A stretch of 64,000 bases of DNA from Pontibacter diazotrophicus. Lineage in GTDB: Bacteria > Bacteroidota > Bacteroidia > Cytophagales > Hymenobacteraceae. This document shows, one piece after another, positions 17,015-25,688 of this stretch. Numbering within the stretch: position 1 is the first letter of the stretch; every line of letters starts with the position of its first letter. A model generated the notes under the pieces. It was not told the DNA's origin. It did not search any database and worked only from the letters and a program-made list of their open reading frames with translations. The position numbers were made by a program, and so were the translations under genes. Where the stretch lies: NCBI RefSeq assembly GCF_003367245.1, contig NZ_QRGR01000004.1, forward strand, positions 248,001 through 312,000, written 5' to 3'.

Positions 17015-17074
17015 ATGAAAACCATGAAGGCGACAGCCAACATTGTACTTCTCATTGCAGCCTTGATGCTATGA
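17015..17074 (+). CDS. Tiny hydrophobic peptide, possible
   Basis: A 19-codon frame encoding a Lys-rich start followed by a hydrophobic stretch (NIVLLIAALML), like a single membrane helix or an orphan signal peptide. It sits alone between the hemL terminator and dcd, with no clear ribosome binding site. It may be the remnant of a lost secreted-protein gene or chance. Confidence 0.2.
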   Translation: MKTMKATANIVLLIAALML

Positions 17075-17153
17075 AACAATCCAGCAATCAAATTCAAACC
17101 TTGTCTTATAGCAGCATATTTGCTTATTTTACAGACTATTTTTTAGCCACACC

Positions 17154-17690
17154 ATGATATTAACAGATAAGCAGATTTTATCGGAAATTGAAAAGGGGAC
17201 CATCCTCGTGGAGCCATTTAACCGCGACTGCCTGGGTACAAACTCTTATGACGTGCACTTAGGGCGATACCTGGCAACCTATAAAGATGAGGTACTGGAT
17301 GCCCGCAAACACAATGAAATAGACGTTTTTGATATTCCGGAGGAGGGCTATGTCCTTAGGCCGGGTACTTTGTACCTGGGCGTCACACTGGAATATACCG
17401 AAACGCATGCACACGTCCCTTTCCTGGAGGGAAAATCAAGCGTAGGACGGCTGGGAATAGACATACATGCCACAGCGGGAAAAGGAGATGTTGGCTTCTG
17501 CAACACCTGGACACTTGAGATTTCTGTGTCGCACCCGGTGCGTGTATACTACAGTATGCCTATTGGCCAGCTTATTTATTTTGAAGTAAGTGGCGGTATT
17601 GAGAACTACTATAACACCAAGCAAAATGCAAAGTATAACAACCGCACCACCAGACCTGTAGAGTCGATGATGTGGAAGAATGAGTGGTAA
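17154..17690 (+). CDS. dcd: dCTP deaminase
   Basis: 178 residues, normal. Deaminates dCTP to dUTP, feeding dTMP synthesis. Seen: MILTDKQILSEIEKG start, NSYDVHLG, FLEGKSSVGRLGIDIHATAG and the GDVGFCNTWTLEIS segment carrying the catalytic Glu, then PIGQLIYFEVSG; the fold is the trimeric dUTPase/dCTP deaminase barrel. A strong palindromic terminator follows at 17704-17751. Transcribed alone. Confidence 0.92.
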   Translation: MILTDKQILSEIEKGTILVEPFNRDCLGTNSYDVHLGRYLATYKDEVLDARKHNEIDVFDIPEEGYVLRPGTLYLGVTLEYTETHAHVPFLEGKSSVGRLGIDIHATAGKGDVGFCNTWTLEISVSHPVRVYYSMPIGQLIYFEVSGGIENYYNTKQNAKYNNRTTRPVESMMWKNEW

Positions 17691-17703
17691 TTTTTAGTAA
17701 GTT

Positions 17704-17751
17704 TATGCCAGAAAAGCCGTTTTTTAGCTAAAAAACGGCTTTTCTGGCATA
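17704..17751. terminator. Long palindromic terminator after dcd
   Basis: A 22-base stem, TATGCCAGAAAAGCCGTTTTTT, faces its exact reverse complement with AGCT at the centre. Near-perfect palindrome, can end transcription in either direction. Confidence 0.8.
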
Positions 17752-17862
17752 ATATATGTACTATATTAGGCGTTACAGTGAAACAACAAAGTCCGGAATT
17801 TTTTAATAAGTGGCTGCGTTCTTCACAAAAGCAATTACACAAAACTAAGAAAGGAATAAATT

Positions 17863-18312
17863 ATGAAAAAACTATTGATAATAACTTGCATGGTATTCAG
17901 TGGAGCATTCGCAGCTTCGGCACAAGACACACCAGAGATTTCTGCACAGGAGAGAGCAAAAAATCTTTCCCATGAGATGATTCGTGATTTGAGGCTGAAT
18001 AACTATCAGTCAACTAAGGTAAGCGAGATAAACCTTGATGTCGCCAAGCGAATGTTAGCTATTGAGAAACAATATGCAGGCAACCAGGAGAAAATAAATG
18101 AATTATGTAATGGCGTATGTGCCGAACGTGACCAAAAGTTAGAGAATGTACTGAGCACTGTACAGTATAACGAGTACTTTGGGGACCGTAAGAATCTGGT
18201 GGCTCTTGACAGACAATTTATGAGCGATGCCGCCAACAAATCCCGTGGTGGTAACGGTGTAGCATCATCCGAGACTGCATCAAGCGCATCACGAACAGTA
18301 AGTATCAACTAA
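17863..18312 (+). CDS. Small secreted helical protein, paralogue 1
   Basis: 149 residues. Signal peptide MKKLLIITCMVFSGAFAASAQ, then a mature, mostly helical, charged protein. The core LSHEMIRDLRLNNYQSTKVS...ENVLSTVQYNEYFG is shared with the gene at 18544. Resembles periplasmic Spy/CpxP-like helical proteins in style, but the LTxxQ repeats are not seen, so I do not claim that family. Ribosome site AAGAAAGGA lies 9 bases before the ATG. It is followed by its own terminator. A Ser-rich C-terminal tail differs from the second copy. Confidence 0.65.
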   Translation: MKKLLIITCMVFSGAFAASAQDTPEISAQERAKNLSHEMIRDLRLNNYQSTKVSEINLDVAKRMLAIEKQYAGNQEKINELCNGVCAERDQKLENVLSTVQYNEYFGDRKNLVALDRQFMSDAANKSRGGNGVASSETASSASRTVSIN

Positions 18313-18350
18313 TTTCCATGCAAGGATAAATCTTTAGTTTTTCTGAAGTA

Positions 18351-18394
18351 TAAACAACAAAGCCGCTCTTGAAAAGGAGCGGCTTTGTTGTTTA
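18351..18394 (+). terminator. Terminator after the first small secreted protein
   Basis: An 18-base stem (TAAACAACAAAGCCGCTC and its complement) with an 8-base loop. Confidence 0.75.
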
Positions 18395-18543
18395 TCACCA
18401 CACCAGCTAATCTTTTAATGTGCCATGTGCGCACTACAGCAGCTAAAAGAGCTTATTAAAGCCTCTGCCCCTATCTAAACCAACCTGATTTACGTATAAG
18501 AAAGAAGACAAAAACTAAACATTCACAAAGAAAGGACATCACA

Positions 18544-18996
18544 ATGAAAAAAATATTGGTAATGGCTTGTATGATGTTTGGTTCAACTTTAGCGACGAAT
18601 GCCACCGGAACAAAAATGGCTACAAAAGCCCCCGGCGACAAATCGTCTAAAACTTTGGCAAGTTCAAGAGCGAAACACCTGTCAGATCAGATGATTCGCG
18701 GGTTGCATCTAAATAACTATCAGTCAGAAAAAATAAGAGAAATTAATTTAAAGGTTGCAGAGCAGATTACCGCTATTGAAGAGGAAAATGCTGGCGACCA
18801 GTCAAAAATTGACGCACTAAGCAACAAAGTATACGCACAGCGGGATCGCTTTCTCGAAAACGTGTTAAGTACAGTGCAGTATAACGACTATTACGGCCAT
18901 CGCAAAGATTATACAGCCATGGACAAAGAGTTTGCTGCCAATGCTGATGAGGAAGAAAATACCGGTGAAGCTACAGCTAGTACTTCTGAAAGGTAA
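18544..18996 (+). CDS. Small secreted helical protein, paralogue 2
   Basis: 150 residues, the tandem copy of the gene at 17863. Signal peptide MKKILVMACMMFGSTLATNA, then the same core motif (LSDQMIRGLHLNNYQSEKIREINLKVAEQ, ENVLSTVQYNDYYGHRKDY). Mid-protein identity is high and both ends differ, showing an old duplication. The leader also repeats CACAAAGAAAGGA-type sequence. The C-terminal tail is acidic. Function unknown; the copies have separate terminators, so they can be expressed independently. Confidence 0.65.
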   Translation: MKKILVMACMMFGSTLATNATGTKMATKAPGDKSSKTLASSRAKHLSDQMIRGLHLNNYQSEKIREINLKVAEQITAIEEENAGDQSKIDALSNKVYAQRDRFLENVLSTVQYNDYYGHRKDYTAMDKEFAANADEEENTGEATASTSER

Positions 18997-19030
18997 AAGC
19001 GCTTCGTGTAAGAACAAGTAACAATTTAAG

Positions 19031-19078
19031 ATAAAATGACAGTGCCGCCCCGTAATCGGGGCGGCACTGTCATTTTAT
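19031..19078. terminator. Bidirectional terminator between paralogue 2 and gldC
   Basis: 22-base perfect stem (ATAAAATGACAGTGCCGCCCCG and complement, loop TAAT), lying between two convergent stop codons. Confidence 0.8.
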
Positions 19079-19080
19079 GC

Positions 19081-19425
19081 CTACTGCTTGTCATTCTGCT
19101 GACGTTCCTGCTCTACATGTGTCATCAACTCTTCGCAGAGCGCCTGTATCTTTTTTGCCATTACCTGGTCACTGGTAGCGGTGGCAATGCTTTGTGCCAT
19201 AGCCCCCATGGTATCAATGTAAAAGTACTTCATCTCATCCACCGGCATATCCTTCGTCCATAAATCAATTTTCATGGTGCCTGCCTCGTCTCTGTCCCAG
19301 AGGGAGATATTGATGGCTTTTGCAAAATGAATCTTATCTCCGGCATCCGTGGCACGCCAACTGATGGCTTCCGGTACACGATTATCATCTAAGGCAATGC
19401 TAAAATATATTTCAGATTTTTTCAT
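19081..19425 (-). CDS. gldC: Gliding motility protein GldC
   Basis: 114 residues, matching the family length. Seen: ISLDDNRVPEAISWRATDAG-type start (ALDDNRVPEAISWRATDAG) and the nearly invariant LWTKDMPVDEMKYFY. GldC is a small cytoplasmic protein needed for normal gliding in Flavobacterium, with no known enzyme activity. Its -7 promoter element lies at 19490-19497, immediately in front of the divergent nuclease-family gene. Confidence 0.85.
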   Translation of the reverse strand: MKKSEIYFSIALDDNRVPEAISWRATDAGDKIHFAKAINISLWDRDEAGTMKIDLWTKDMPVDEMKYFYIDTMGAMAQSIATATSDQVMAKKIQALCEELMTHVEQERQQNDKQ

Positions 19426-19489
19426 TTGTTCAATTTTTAAACTTTATAGTGTATGAATCTCGTAATATTCTTATTCAGATATATGAGCA

Positions 19490-19497
19490 CAAAGTTA
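19490..19497 (-). promoter_or_regulatory. -7 element for gldC
   Basis: TAACTTTG on the minus strand, 65 bases before the gldC start and 5 bases before the divergent ATG at 19502, an unusually compact divergent arrangement. No -33 TTG at 19 bases. Confidence 0.4.
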
Positions 19498-19501
19498 CAC
19501 G

Positions 19502-20545
19502 ATGCACCACGGAATTAAAACCCTCACCCTTTTTTTTACCTTTATCCTGCTTGTTGGATGTTCCCGGTCACCTATATCCTCTCAGAGAGAGAGGCTTTAT
19601 ACCGTTGCGTTCTATAATACAGAGGAATTCTTCGACGCAGAGAACGATCCTCAAACCGCAGATGAAGCCTATACTCCAACGGGTGTCAAGGAATGGACGC
19701 AAGAGCACTACAGCACAAAATTAGAAAACATAGCCTCCGTTATAGCTGGTATAGGAGGCAAAGCAGGCCCGGCTATAGTTGGCCTTGCCGAGGTGGAAAA
19801 CAAACAAGTAGTAGAAGAACTCGTGAATACACCTCCGCTAAAAAAGTTTGACTTTGGCATTGTTCACCATGATATGCCAGATGATCAGGGAATGGATGTA
19901 GCGCTTATCTATCAGCCTAAACATTTCAAACCCACTTATACCGAATCCATTCCTATTAACTTTGGCGGGAACTACAATTCTCGGGGCATTCTACAGGTAA
20001 AAGGAGAGCTGAGAGGTGAATTGGTGACAATCTATGTCACCCACTGGCCTCCGCGCAGCCGGACTAGGGCTGGTAAGCAGGATGATAGCCGGCTGCGTAG
20101 TGCTGCAAAAACGCTACGCCAGCAAATAGACCAGCAGCAAGCTGCTGATGAAAACGCTAAGATCATCGTTCTGGGAGATTTTAACACAGAACCTGACGCT
20201 GCTGTCATGAAACAGGTGCTGCAGGCTACCGGACGACCAGATCCTTCTTATAATGAAGAACTGTTTAACACGCATTACCTGCCATTCGTTAACGGCTTAG
20301 GCTCCTATGCCAGCCAGGGCAATTTTCAGATGCTGGACCAAATTCTCGTTTCCAAGGCCTTGCTGAATGATGAGGCGGGGCTGCAGTATGTGCGTGGGTC
20401 CGCTGGCATCTACGATCCAGACTTCATTAAACACCTGTTCGGCAAGTACAGAGGCACTCCGAACCGCACCTTCTCCGGTAATCTATATCTAGGCGGCTAC
20501 AGCGATCATTTTCCGGTCTATATCCAATTGCGCAGGAAGCGGTAG
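19502..20545 (+). CDS. Endonuclease/exonuclease/phosphatase-family lipoprotein
   Basis: 347 residues. Signal peptide with lipobox LVGC, Cys at residue 20, so probably membrane-anchored and exported. The body is the EEP fold (DNase I / inositol phosphatase superfamily): AFYNTEEFFDAEND for the first metal site, VGLAEVENKQVVEEL with the catalytic Glu, THWPPRSR, VLGDFNTEPD with the Asp-x-Asn pair and GYSDHFPVYIQL with the terminal Asp-His. All catalytic residues are present, so it is likely active on nucleic acid or a phosphodiester. Substrate unknown. A convergent terminator at 20561-20610 separates it from dnaN. Confidence 0.85.
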   Translation: MHHGIKTLTLFFTFILLVGCSRSPISSQRERLYTVAFYNTEEFFDAENDPQTADEAYTPTGVKEWTQEHYSTKLENIASVIAGIGGKAGPAIVGLAEVENKQVVEELVNTPPLKKFDFGIVHHDMPDDQGMDVALIYQPKHFKPTYTESIPINFGGNYNSRGILQVKGELRGELVTIYVTHWPPRSRTRAGKQDDSRLRSAAKTLRQQIDQQQAADENAKIIVLGDFNTEPDAAVMKQVLQATGRPDPSYNEELFNTHYLPFVNGLGSYASQGNFQMLDQILVSKALLNDEAGLQYVRGSAGIYDPDFIKHLFGKYRGTPNRTFSGNLYLGGYSDHFPVYIQLRRKR

Positions 20546-20560
20546 GGCAGCATGTATGAT

Positions 20561-20610
20561 CATATAACAAAGAAAGACGAGCCTTGCGGCTCGTCTTTCT
20601 TTGTTATATG
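20561..20610. terminator. Bidirectional terminator between the EEP lipoprotein and dnaN
   Basis: 23-base stem CATATAACAAAGAAAGACGA... and its exact complement around a 4-base loop. Confidence 0.8.
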
Positions 20611-20639
20611 ATAAGTATCATAAACTTATGTATCCCTAC

Positions 20640-21764
20640 TTAAACGTAATTGTTAAGCATAACCGGCATTACAAGCATCAAAACGTTCTCGCTGTCTTCG
20701 TTCACGATTGGCATCAGCAAACCAGCACGGTTTGGCGTGGAAAGCTCGAATGTAATCTCATCAGAATCAAGGTTGTTCAGCATCTCCATCAGGAATTTAG
20801 CATTGAACCCGATTTCCATGTCCTCTCCTTCGTACTGGCAGGTCAGGCGCTCATTGGCTTCATTGGAGAAATCAAGGTCCTCGGCAGAGACATGTAATTC
20901 AGAACCATTCAGTTTCAGACGTATCTGGTGCGTAGTTTTGTTTGAGTAGATAGAGATACGCTTTACGGAGCTTAAGAGGTCCTGACGGTCTATTACCAGT
21001 TTGTTCGGGTTCTGTACCGGAATAACATTCTCGTAATCAGGATAACGCTCATCAATCAGGCGGCAAATCATTCGGATATTGTCGAAGCTGAAGAAAGCAT
21101 TGGACTGGTTGAACTCCATGCGTACAGCCGTGGCCTCTGAAGGTAGTGTAGACTTCAGCAGCGTGAAAGCTTTACGCGGTATGATAAGAGACGCTTCCTG
21201 GGTTGTTGCCACATCCGTACGGCGGTAGCGCAGCAGGCGGTGACCATCCGTAGCCACGAAGGTAACGCTGTCAAAACGCAGCTGCACGAAAATACCCGTC
21301 ATAGCCGGACGAAGTTCGTCGTTACTTACGGCAAATATTGTCTTGTTGATAGCTCTTGCCAGTGCGTTAGATGGAATCTCAATGGCATTGGCCCCCTGCA
21401 CCACTGGCACACGCGGAAAATCCGTCGCATTTTCGCCAGACAGTTTGTAGCGGCCGTTCGAAGAGCTAATCTCAATGGTATAGGTCTCTTCGTCGATGGT
21501 GAACGTAACCGGCTGGTCAGGCAGGTTTTTCAGCGTTTCCAGCAGAATCCGGGCAGGAGCGGCAATACGTCCGTTCTCCTTTGCCTCTACCGGCAGCTCT
21601 GTGATCATGGATGTCTCCAGGTCACTTGCTGTGATGGTGAGGGTGCTGTTGTTAATCTCGAATAAAAAGTTCTCGAGAATTGGCACGACCGGGTTGTTGG
21701 TAACCACTCCGTTGATGCTGGATAACTGCTTCAGAAGCGCAGATGAAGAGACGATAAATTTCAT
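20640..21764 (-). CDS. dnaN: DNA polymerase III beta clamp
   Basis: 374 residues, normal. The sliding clamp encircles DNA and tethers polymerase III. Three clamp domains of about 120 residues each; typical segments are the N-terminal MKFIVSSSALLKQL, ILENFLFEI, FVATDGHRL, SKRI-like KRISIYSN in the third domain and the C-terminal LMLVMPVML. Not next to dnaA here, as in many Bacteroidota. A -7 element lies 26 bases upstream. Confidence 0.95.
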   Translation of the reverse strand: MKFIVSSSALLKQLSSINGVVTNNPVVPILENFLFEINNSTLTITASDLETSMITELPVEAKENGRIAAPARILLETLKNLPDQPVTFTIDEETYTIEISSSNGRYKLSGENATDFPRVPVVQGANAIEIPSNALARAINKTIFAVSNDELRPAMTGIFVQLRFDSVTFVATDGHRLLRYRRTDVATTQEASLIIPRKAFTLLKSTLPSEATAVRMEFNQSNAFFSFDNIRMICRLIDERYPDYENVIPVQNPNKLVIDRQDLLSSVKRISIYSNKTTHQIRLKLNGSELHVSAEDLDFSNEANERLTCQYEGEDMEIGFNAKFLMEMLNNLDSDEITFELSTPNRAGLLMPIVNEDSENVLMLVMPVMLNNYV

Positions 21765-21789
21765 TATTCTACCTATAATGTTATTCGGA

Positions 21790-21797
21790 CAAAGTTA
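21790..21797 (-). promoter_or_regulatory. -7 element for dnaN
   Basis: TAACTTTG on the minus strand, 26 bases before the ATG. No good -33 box. Confidence 0.5.
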
Positions 21798-21871
21798 TAA
21801 ATATTTCGCATTTCTCCTACGCCTTTCGCAAGTCCTTTTTCGCGTCCTGCTGTATAAGAGGCCGATAAAAT

Positions 21872-23563
21872 TTAGAAGCGTTCATATTTGCGCTTCCGCA
21901 GATAGTATCGGCCTACGCCAAATATACCCAACAGCACGATGGGTGCCACCAGGTTCAGCAACTGCCAATAGGTTTTCTCCTCCCGTACACGCACCCTATC
22001 CAGCGGCCGAAGCTCAATTTGCTTGCTCCGCACATTTATTAAACCCTCTGAGTCGAGCAGGTAATGAATGGTATTCATGGCCAGGTCTCTGTTCGCAAAG
22101 GTAATGTTGTTATAGCGGTCGAAGCCCAGTTCATACGCCTGCCCTGTCCGTGGGTTGACTTCGTTACGCACCAGGTCACCGTCTGAGAAAACGGCAATTT
22201 TGGTGGGCACCCCCTGCTCCTTCACTTGCGTGTCCTGTACTCCTGCCGGGGCCCGTCGGTTGCGGAACAGGGATGTAAACGCCCCCTCCAGCAGATAACC
22301 GACAGGCTGCGGTCCTGCCTGGAACAGTTCCGGGTTCACTTCCATACGGGCTTCTTCTAAAGTGATGGGTACAGGAGGCTCCAGCACTCTGGAATAGGGT
22401 GAGGTAAACACCAGCGGTGTCTTCGTGATTCCTTCCGCTCTAACAGTATCGATGGTGCCCACAAACCGGGTATAAACGGCATCCAGGTTGCGGGTTATGG
22501 GGTGCTCGCTAAAGTTATTCAGCAACGGGAAAAAGCGCCAGTTAATCATCTCCGTCTGAGGCCTGTCACCTGCATAGCCTGTTACCATGGGTATGAATCC
22601 TGAGTTCAGATCCATGACCAGCGTTGGGTTTAAGCGTACGCCATAGCGGAACATCAGGTCATCCAGGCTGAGGTTATAAGGCACAGCAAACATGCCTCCT
22701 GCACCAACGCTATCCATGTTCGCGTTCAGGGCATCCACAAAGAAGACAGCTTTGCCGCCATTCATTATAAACTGATCAATTTTGTACTTATCAGCCTCCG
22801 TAAACTGGGAAGTAGGTTTTGCCACGATGATCAGGTCGAGACCCTGTAACGTTGGAATCTCCCTTAACTCTCCCCGCGCCACCCGGTAATACTCCTGCAG
22901 AGACCCTAGTAGGTCGGTTACCTGCTGCATCTCCAGCTCTCCCTGACCGGTGATATAGCCAATCACTTTATTGCCCTGGAAAGCCACTTTACGGATAGCA
23001 CTCGCCAACTCATACTCCACTCCTTCCACCGATTGGTTCAGGCGCTCATCCGGCGAGGCGGCCAGGTTCCCTCTTAGCAGGTTTACAGCTGTCTCTTTGC
23101 CATTATACCGGACTATAGCCCCCGGAAACACCAACCGCTCTACCTGCTTGCCTTCTTCTGTTGCTCTTAGATTAGTAGGATTGATGCCTTTCTGAGCCAG
23201 GTTTGTAATAAATTCTGTGCGCTGCTCCTGATCAGATATCTCGTTCGGATCTATAAAGTTAAAGCGCAGGTTGCCACCGGAATAAATTCGGAACTCATCC
23301 AGCGTCTCGCGTACTGTCTGCTGCAGGCGTTTAAAACCAGCGGGGAAATCACCCTCCAGGTATACATCCACCACTACTTCGTTGTCCAGGCTGCCCAGCA
23401 TCTGTTTTGTAACCGGGGCGATGGTGTATCGCTTGTCCTCTGTAAGGTCTAGACGGAAGAAAAAATTAGCCGCCAAAACGTTCAGCAGAATGATGCCGGC
23501 TACCCAAGCAATAAACTTAAGGATATCGCTGCTACGCCTGCTCTTATTTTGCACTGTTACCAT
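21872..23563 (-). CDS. gldG: Gliding-associated ABC transporter substrate-binding component GldG
   Basis: 563 residues. One N-terminal membrane helix after a Lys/Arg-rich start, a large extracytoplasmic domain of the ABC-type uncharacterised-transport (GldG) family, including VIGYITGQGELEMQQVTDLLG and VDALNANMDS, and a C-terminal helix LLNLVAPIVLLGIFGVGRYY followed by a basic tail. GldG with GldA and GldF forms the transporter linked to gliding motility. Its start overlaps the end of gldF by 7 bases, so they are translationally coupled. Confidence 0.9.
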   Translation of the reverse strand: MVTVQNKSRRSSDILKFIAWVAGIILLNVLAANFFFRLDLTEDKRYTIAPVTKQMLGSLDNEVVVDVYLEGDFPAGFKRLQQTVRETLDEFRIYSGGNLRFNFIDPNEISDQEQRTEFITNLAQKGINPTNLRATEEGKQVERLVFPGAIVRYNGKETAVNLLRGNLAASPDERLNQSVEGVEYELASAIRKVAFQGNKVIGYITGQGELEMQQVTDLLGSLQEYYRVARGELREIPTLQGLDLIIVAKPTSQFTEADKYKIDQFIMNGGKAVFFVDALNANMDSVGAGGMFAVPYNLSLDDLMFRYGVRLNPTLVMDLNSGFIPMVTGYAGDRPQTEMINWRFFPLLNNFSEHPITRNLDAVYTRFVGTIDTVRAEGITKTPLVFTSPYSRVLEPPVPITLEEARMEVNPELFQAGPQPVGYLLEGAFTSLFRNRRAPAGVQDTQVKEQGVPTKIAVFSDGDLVRNEVNPRTGQAYELGFDRYNNITFANRDLAMNTIHYLLDSEGLINVRSKQIELRPLDRVRVREEKTYWQLLNLVAPIVLLGIFGVGRYYLRKRKYERF

Positions 23564-24285
23564 TTTCTGCTTCTTAAGACAAGTTTAGTAGCCAAAATCA
23601 TGATAGCGATGACGCTCAGGAAGTAGAGTACATCCCGGGAATCGACAAGACCTTTGCTGATGGAGCTATAGTGATAGGAAATGCCTAATTGGCTGATCAA
23701 ATAACTGTAGCTGCCCCACACCGGCATGGACGCAATCAGGTCGAAACCGGTGTAGATGATGTAGCATAGAAAAACGGCAATCACGAAAGAGATAATCTGG
23801 TTGTCTGAAATGGAAGAGGCAAACACGCCAATGGCAGCGAATACACCCGCCAGGAAAATTAAACCAAGATATGACCCTACCACTGCCGCAGAATCGACGT
23901 TGCCCTGCGGGTTGCCTAACTGATACACTGAATAGTAGTACAGCAAAGTAGGGAGCAGCGCGAACAAGGCCAGCAGCAAGGCTGCGAAATATTTACCCAG
24001 TATTAATTCCAAGTCAGCCAGTGGCTTAGTCAGCAGCAGCTCAATAGTTCCTTCACGCTTTTCTTCGGCAAACGTACGCATGGTAATCGCCGGAATCAGG
24101 AAAAGGAACAGCCAGGGCGCCATGTTGAAGAGCGTCTGTAAATCGGCAAAGCCGTATTCCAGCACACTGCTTTCCGGGAAAACCCACATAAACATCCCAA
24201 TCGCCACCAGGAAAACCGTGATGACAATGTAGGCGATAAGCGAGTTAAGAAAGCCGTTGAATTCTTTTTTAAGTATGGAGAGCAT
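23557..24285 (-). CDS. gldF: Gliding-associated ABC transporter permease GldF
   Basis: 242 residues from the ATG at 24283-24285 (MLSILKKEFNGFLNSL). The longer frame from 24354 would translate the GAATTC repeat and is rejected. Six hydrophobic helices; the loop FAEEKREGTIELLLTKP is the conserved permease coupling motif of the ABC-2 type. The partner ATPase is gldA directly upstream, the substrate-binding component gldG directly downstream. Confidence 0.88.
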   Translation of the reverse strand: MLSILKKEFNGFLNSLIAYIVITVFLVAIGMFMWVFPESSVLEYGFADLQTLFNMAPWLFLFLIPAITMRTFAEEKREGTIELLLTKPLADLELILGKYFAALLLALFALLPTLLYYYSVYQLGNPQGNVDSAAVVGSYLGLIFLAGVFAAIGVFASSISDNQIISFVIAVFLCYIIYTGFDLIASMPVWGSYSYLISQLGISYHYSSISKGLVDSRDVLYFLSVIAIMILATKLVLRSRKW

Positions 24286-24289
24286 TTCG

Positions 24290-24385
24290 TTTAATTCTGA
24301 ATTCTGAATTCTGAATTCTGAATGTGGGGCCATTAAAAGTGAGGCTTCATGCATTCATATCATTCTGAATTCAGAATTTCTAATT
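24290..24385. repeat. GAATTC-type tandem repeat block between gldA and gldF
   Basis: TTCTGAA is repeated four times around 24295-24321, and the complement-like TTCTGAATTCAGAATTTC at 24363 forms an inverted partner. Sits inside the presumed gldA-gldF-gldG operon. Resembles the block at 11019-11143 in AT-rich character and position between genes. Confidence 0.7.
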
Positions 24386-24390
24386 CATCA

Positions 24391-25302
24391 TTACTTCGTG
24401 AGTTGTTGGAATATTTTTTCGAGGGAATTTTCTTCCTGCCGTAGCCCCACCAGCGGCCAATTTCGTTCTGCTGCTATCCGGAAAACGTTGGAACGGATAT
24501 CAGCATCCCTGCGGGAGGTTACACGGTAGGTATGGCCAGCGGCAGGCGCTACACGCAACACACCCGATATTGTTTGCAGCACTTCCACCTCTACCGGTTG
24601 CTCAAACTCCACCAGCGTCACCTTTTCGGTGCTCTGATCCGCCTGCAGGCTCGCCACATCACTGTCGGCTACCAATTTGCCCCTGTTAATAATCACGACA
24701 CGGTCACAGATGGCGGCTACCTCCTGCATAATGTGTGTCGAGAAGATAACGGTTTTGTTTTGACCGATGCGCTTGATAAGGGAACGGATCTCAACAATCT
24801 GGTTCGGATCAAGGCCGGTAGTCGGTTCATCCAGGATCAGCACCTGCGGGTCGTGGACCAGCGCCTGTGCCAGCCCCACCCTTTGGCGGTAACCTTTGGA
24901 AAGCGCACCTATTTTCTTGCCCTGCTCTAGTGCCAGGCCACATAATTCTACCATTTCCTGTACCCGTGCTTTTGCAATTTTGCCCTTCAACCCGTATACA
25001 GAGGCCACAAATGCCAGGTATTCGTGCACATACATATCCAGGTAGAGGGGGTTGTGCTCGGGCAGGTAGCCCACAATGCGTCGCACCGCCATCGGGTCCT
25101 GCACCACATCGTGGCCATTCACTATAATAGTACCCGCACTGGGCGGCAGATAACAGGTGGCTATCTTCATGGTCGTGGACTTACCGGCACCATTCGGCCC
25201 CAGGAAACCTAGGATCTGCCCCTGCTCTACTGTAAAAGATATATCATCCACAGCGTGCTGCGCACCGTAGATTTTAAAAAGATTCTTTACTTCAACAGAC
25301 AA
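24391..25302 (-). CDS. gldA: Gliding motility ABC transporter ATP-binding protein GldA
   Basis: 303 residues. Walker A GPNGAGKST, Q-loop GYLPEHNPLYLDM, signature LSKGYRQRVGLAQAL, Walker B VLILDEPTTGLDP and switch His in FSTHIMQ are all present; a C-terminal ~80-residue extension follows, as in ABC-2 type ATPases. It powers the GldF/GldG transporter. The upstream region 25303-25500 is AT-rich. Confidence 0.88.
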   Translation of the reverse strand: MSVEVKNLFKIYGAQHAVDDISFTVEQGQILGFLGPNGAGKSTTMKIATCYLPPSAGTIIVNGHDVVQDPMAVRRIVGYLPEHNPLYLDMYVHEYLAFVASVYGLKGKIAKARVQEMVELCGLALEQGKKIGALSKGYRQRVGLAQALVHDPQVLILDEPTTGLDPNQIVEIRSLIKRIGQNKTVIFSTHIMQEVAAICDRVVIINRGKLVADSDVASLQADQSTEKVTLVEFEQPVEVEVLQTISGVLRVAPAAGHTYRVTSRRDADIRSNVFRIAAERNWPLVGLRQEENSLEKIFQQLTK

Positions 25303-25688
25303 TGTATATTGTTCTAGTTATTAATAGGTTAACAATTTATATGTATTCTAAACCCTGAGAAAATGCTTCAGAGCTTAAGTATCCTGCCCATCTTCAAAAT
25401 CAAAAAGCCAATCTTATAATCAGAAGGAAGTCCGCACAAAAAGCAAGTAGTAAAACAGTAGCAGTTAACAATACTTTTTTTCTATTTGGATCATGTGCAT
25501 CCTCTCATTAAGTTAATCCTGATCCGCAAAGCTACAAAAGACGGGCCATTTTATACTTAGTTCGTGCGCTTACCTTTTGGTATCAGTCGCCGAAAACGAT
25601 GTTGACGTGATGGTAATTGAAGAATAGTAAAGGCCGCATCGTATTCGGGCTAGCAGAAACAACCTACTATCATTTTCCAAAAGCTAAT
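25303..25688. other. Intergenic region upstream of gldA
   Basis: 386 bases between the gldA start and the stop of the TrpF-like gene. AT-rich at the gldA end. I see no convincing gene, RNA or terminator. Confidence 0.4.

Noticed and set aside
17101-17122. Promoter for dcd (TTG and CATATTTG)
   Set aside because: Spacer is only 11 bases and the -7 box has a mismatch.
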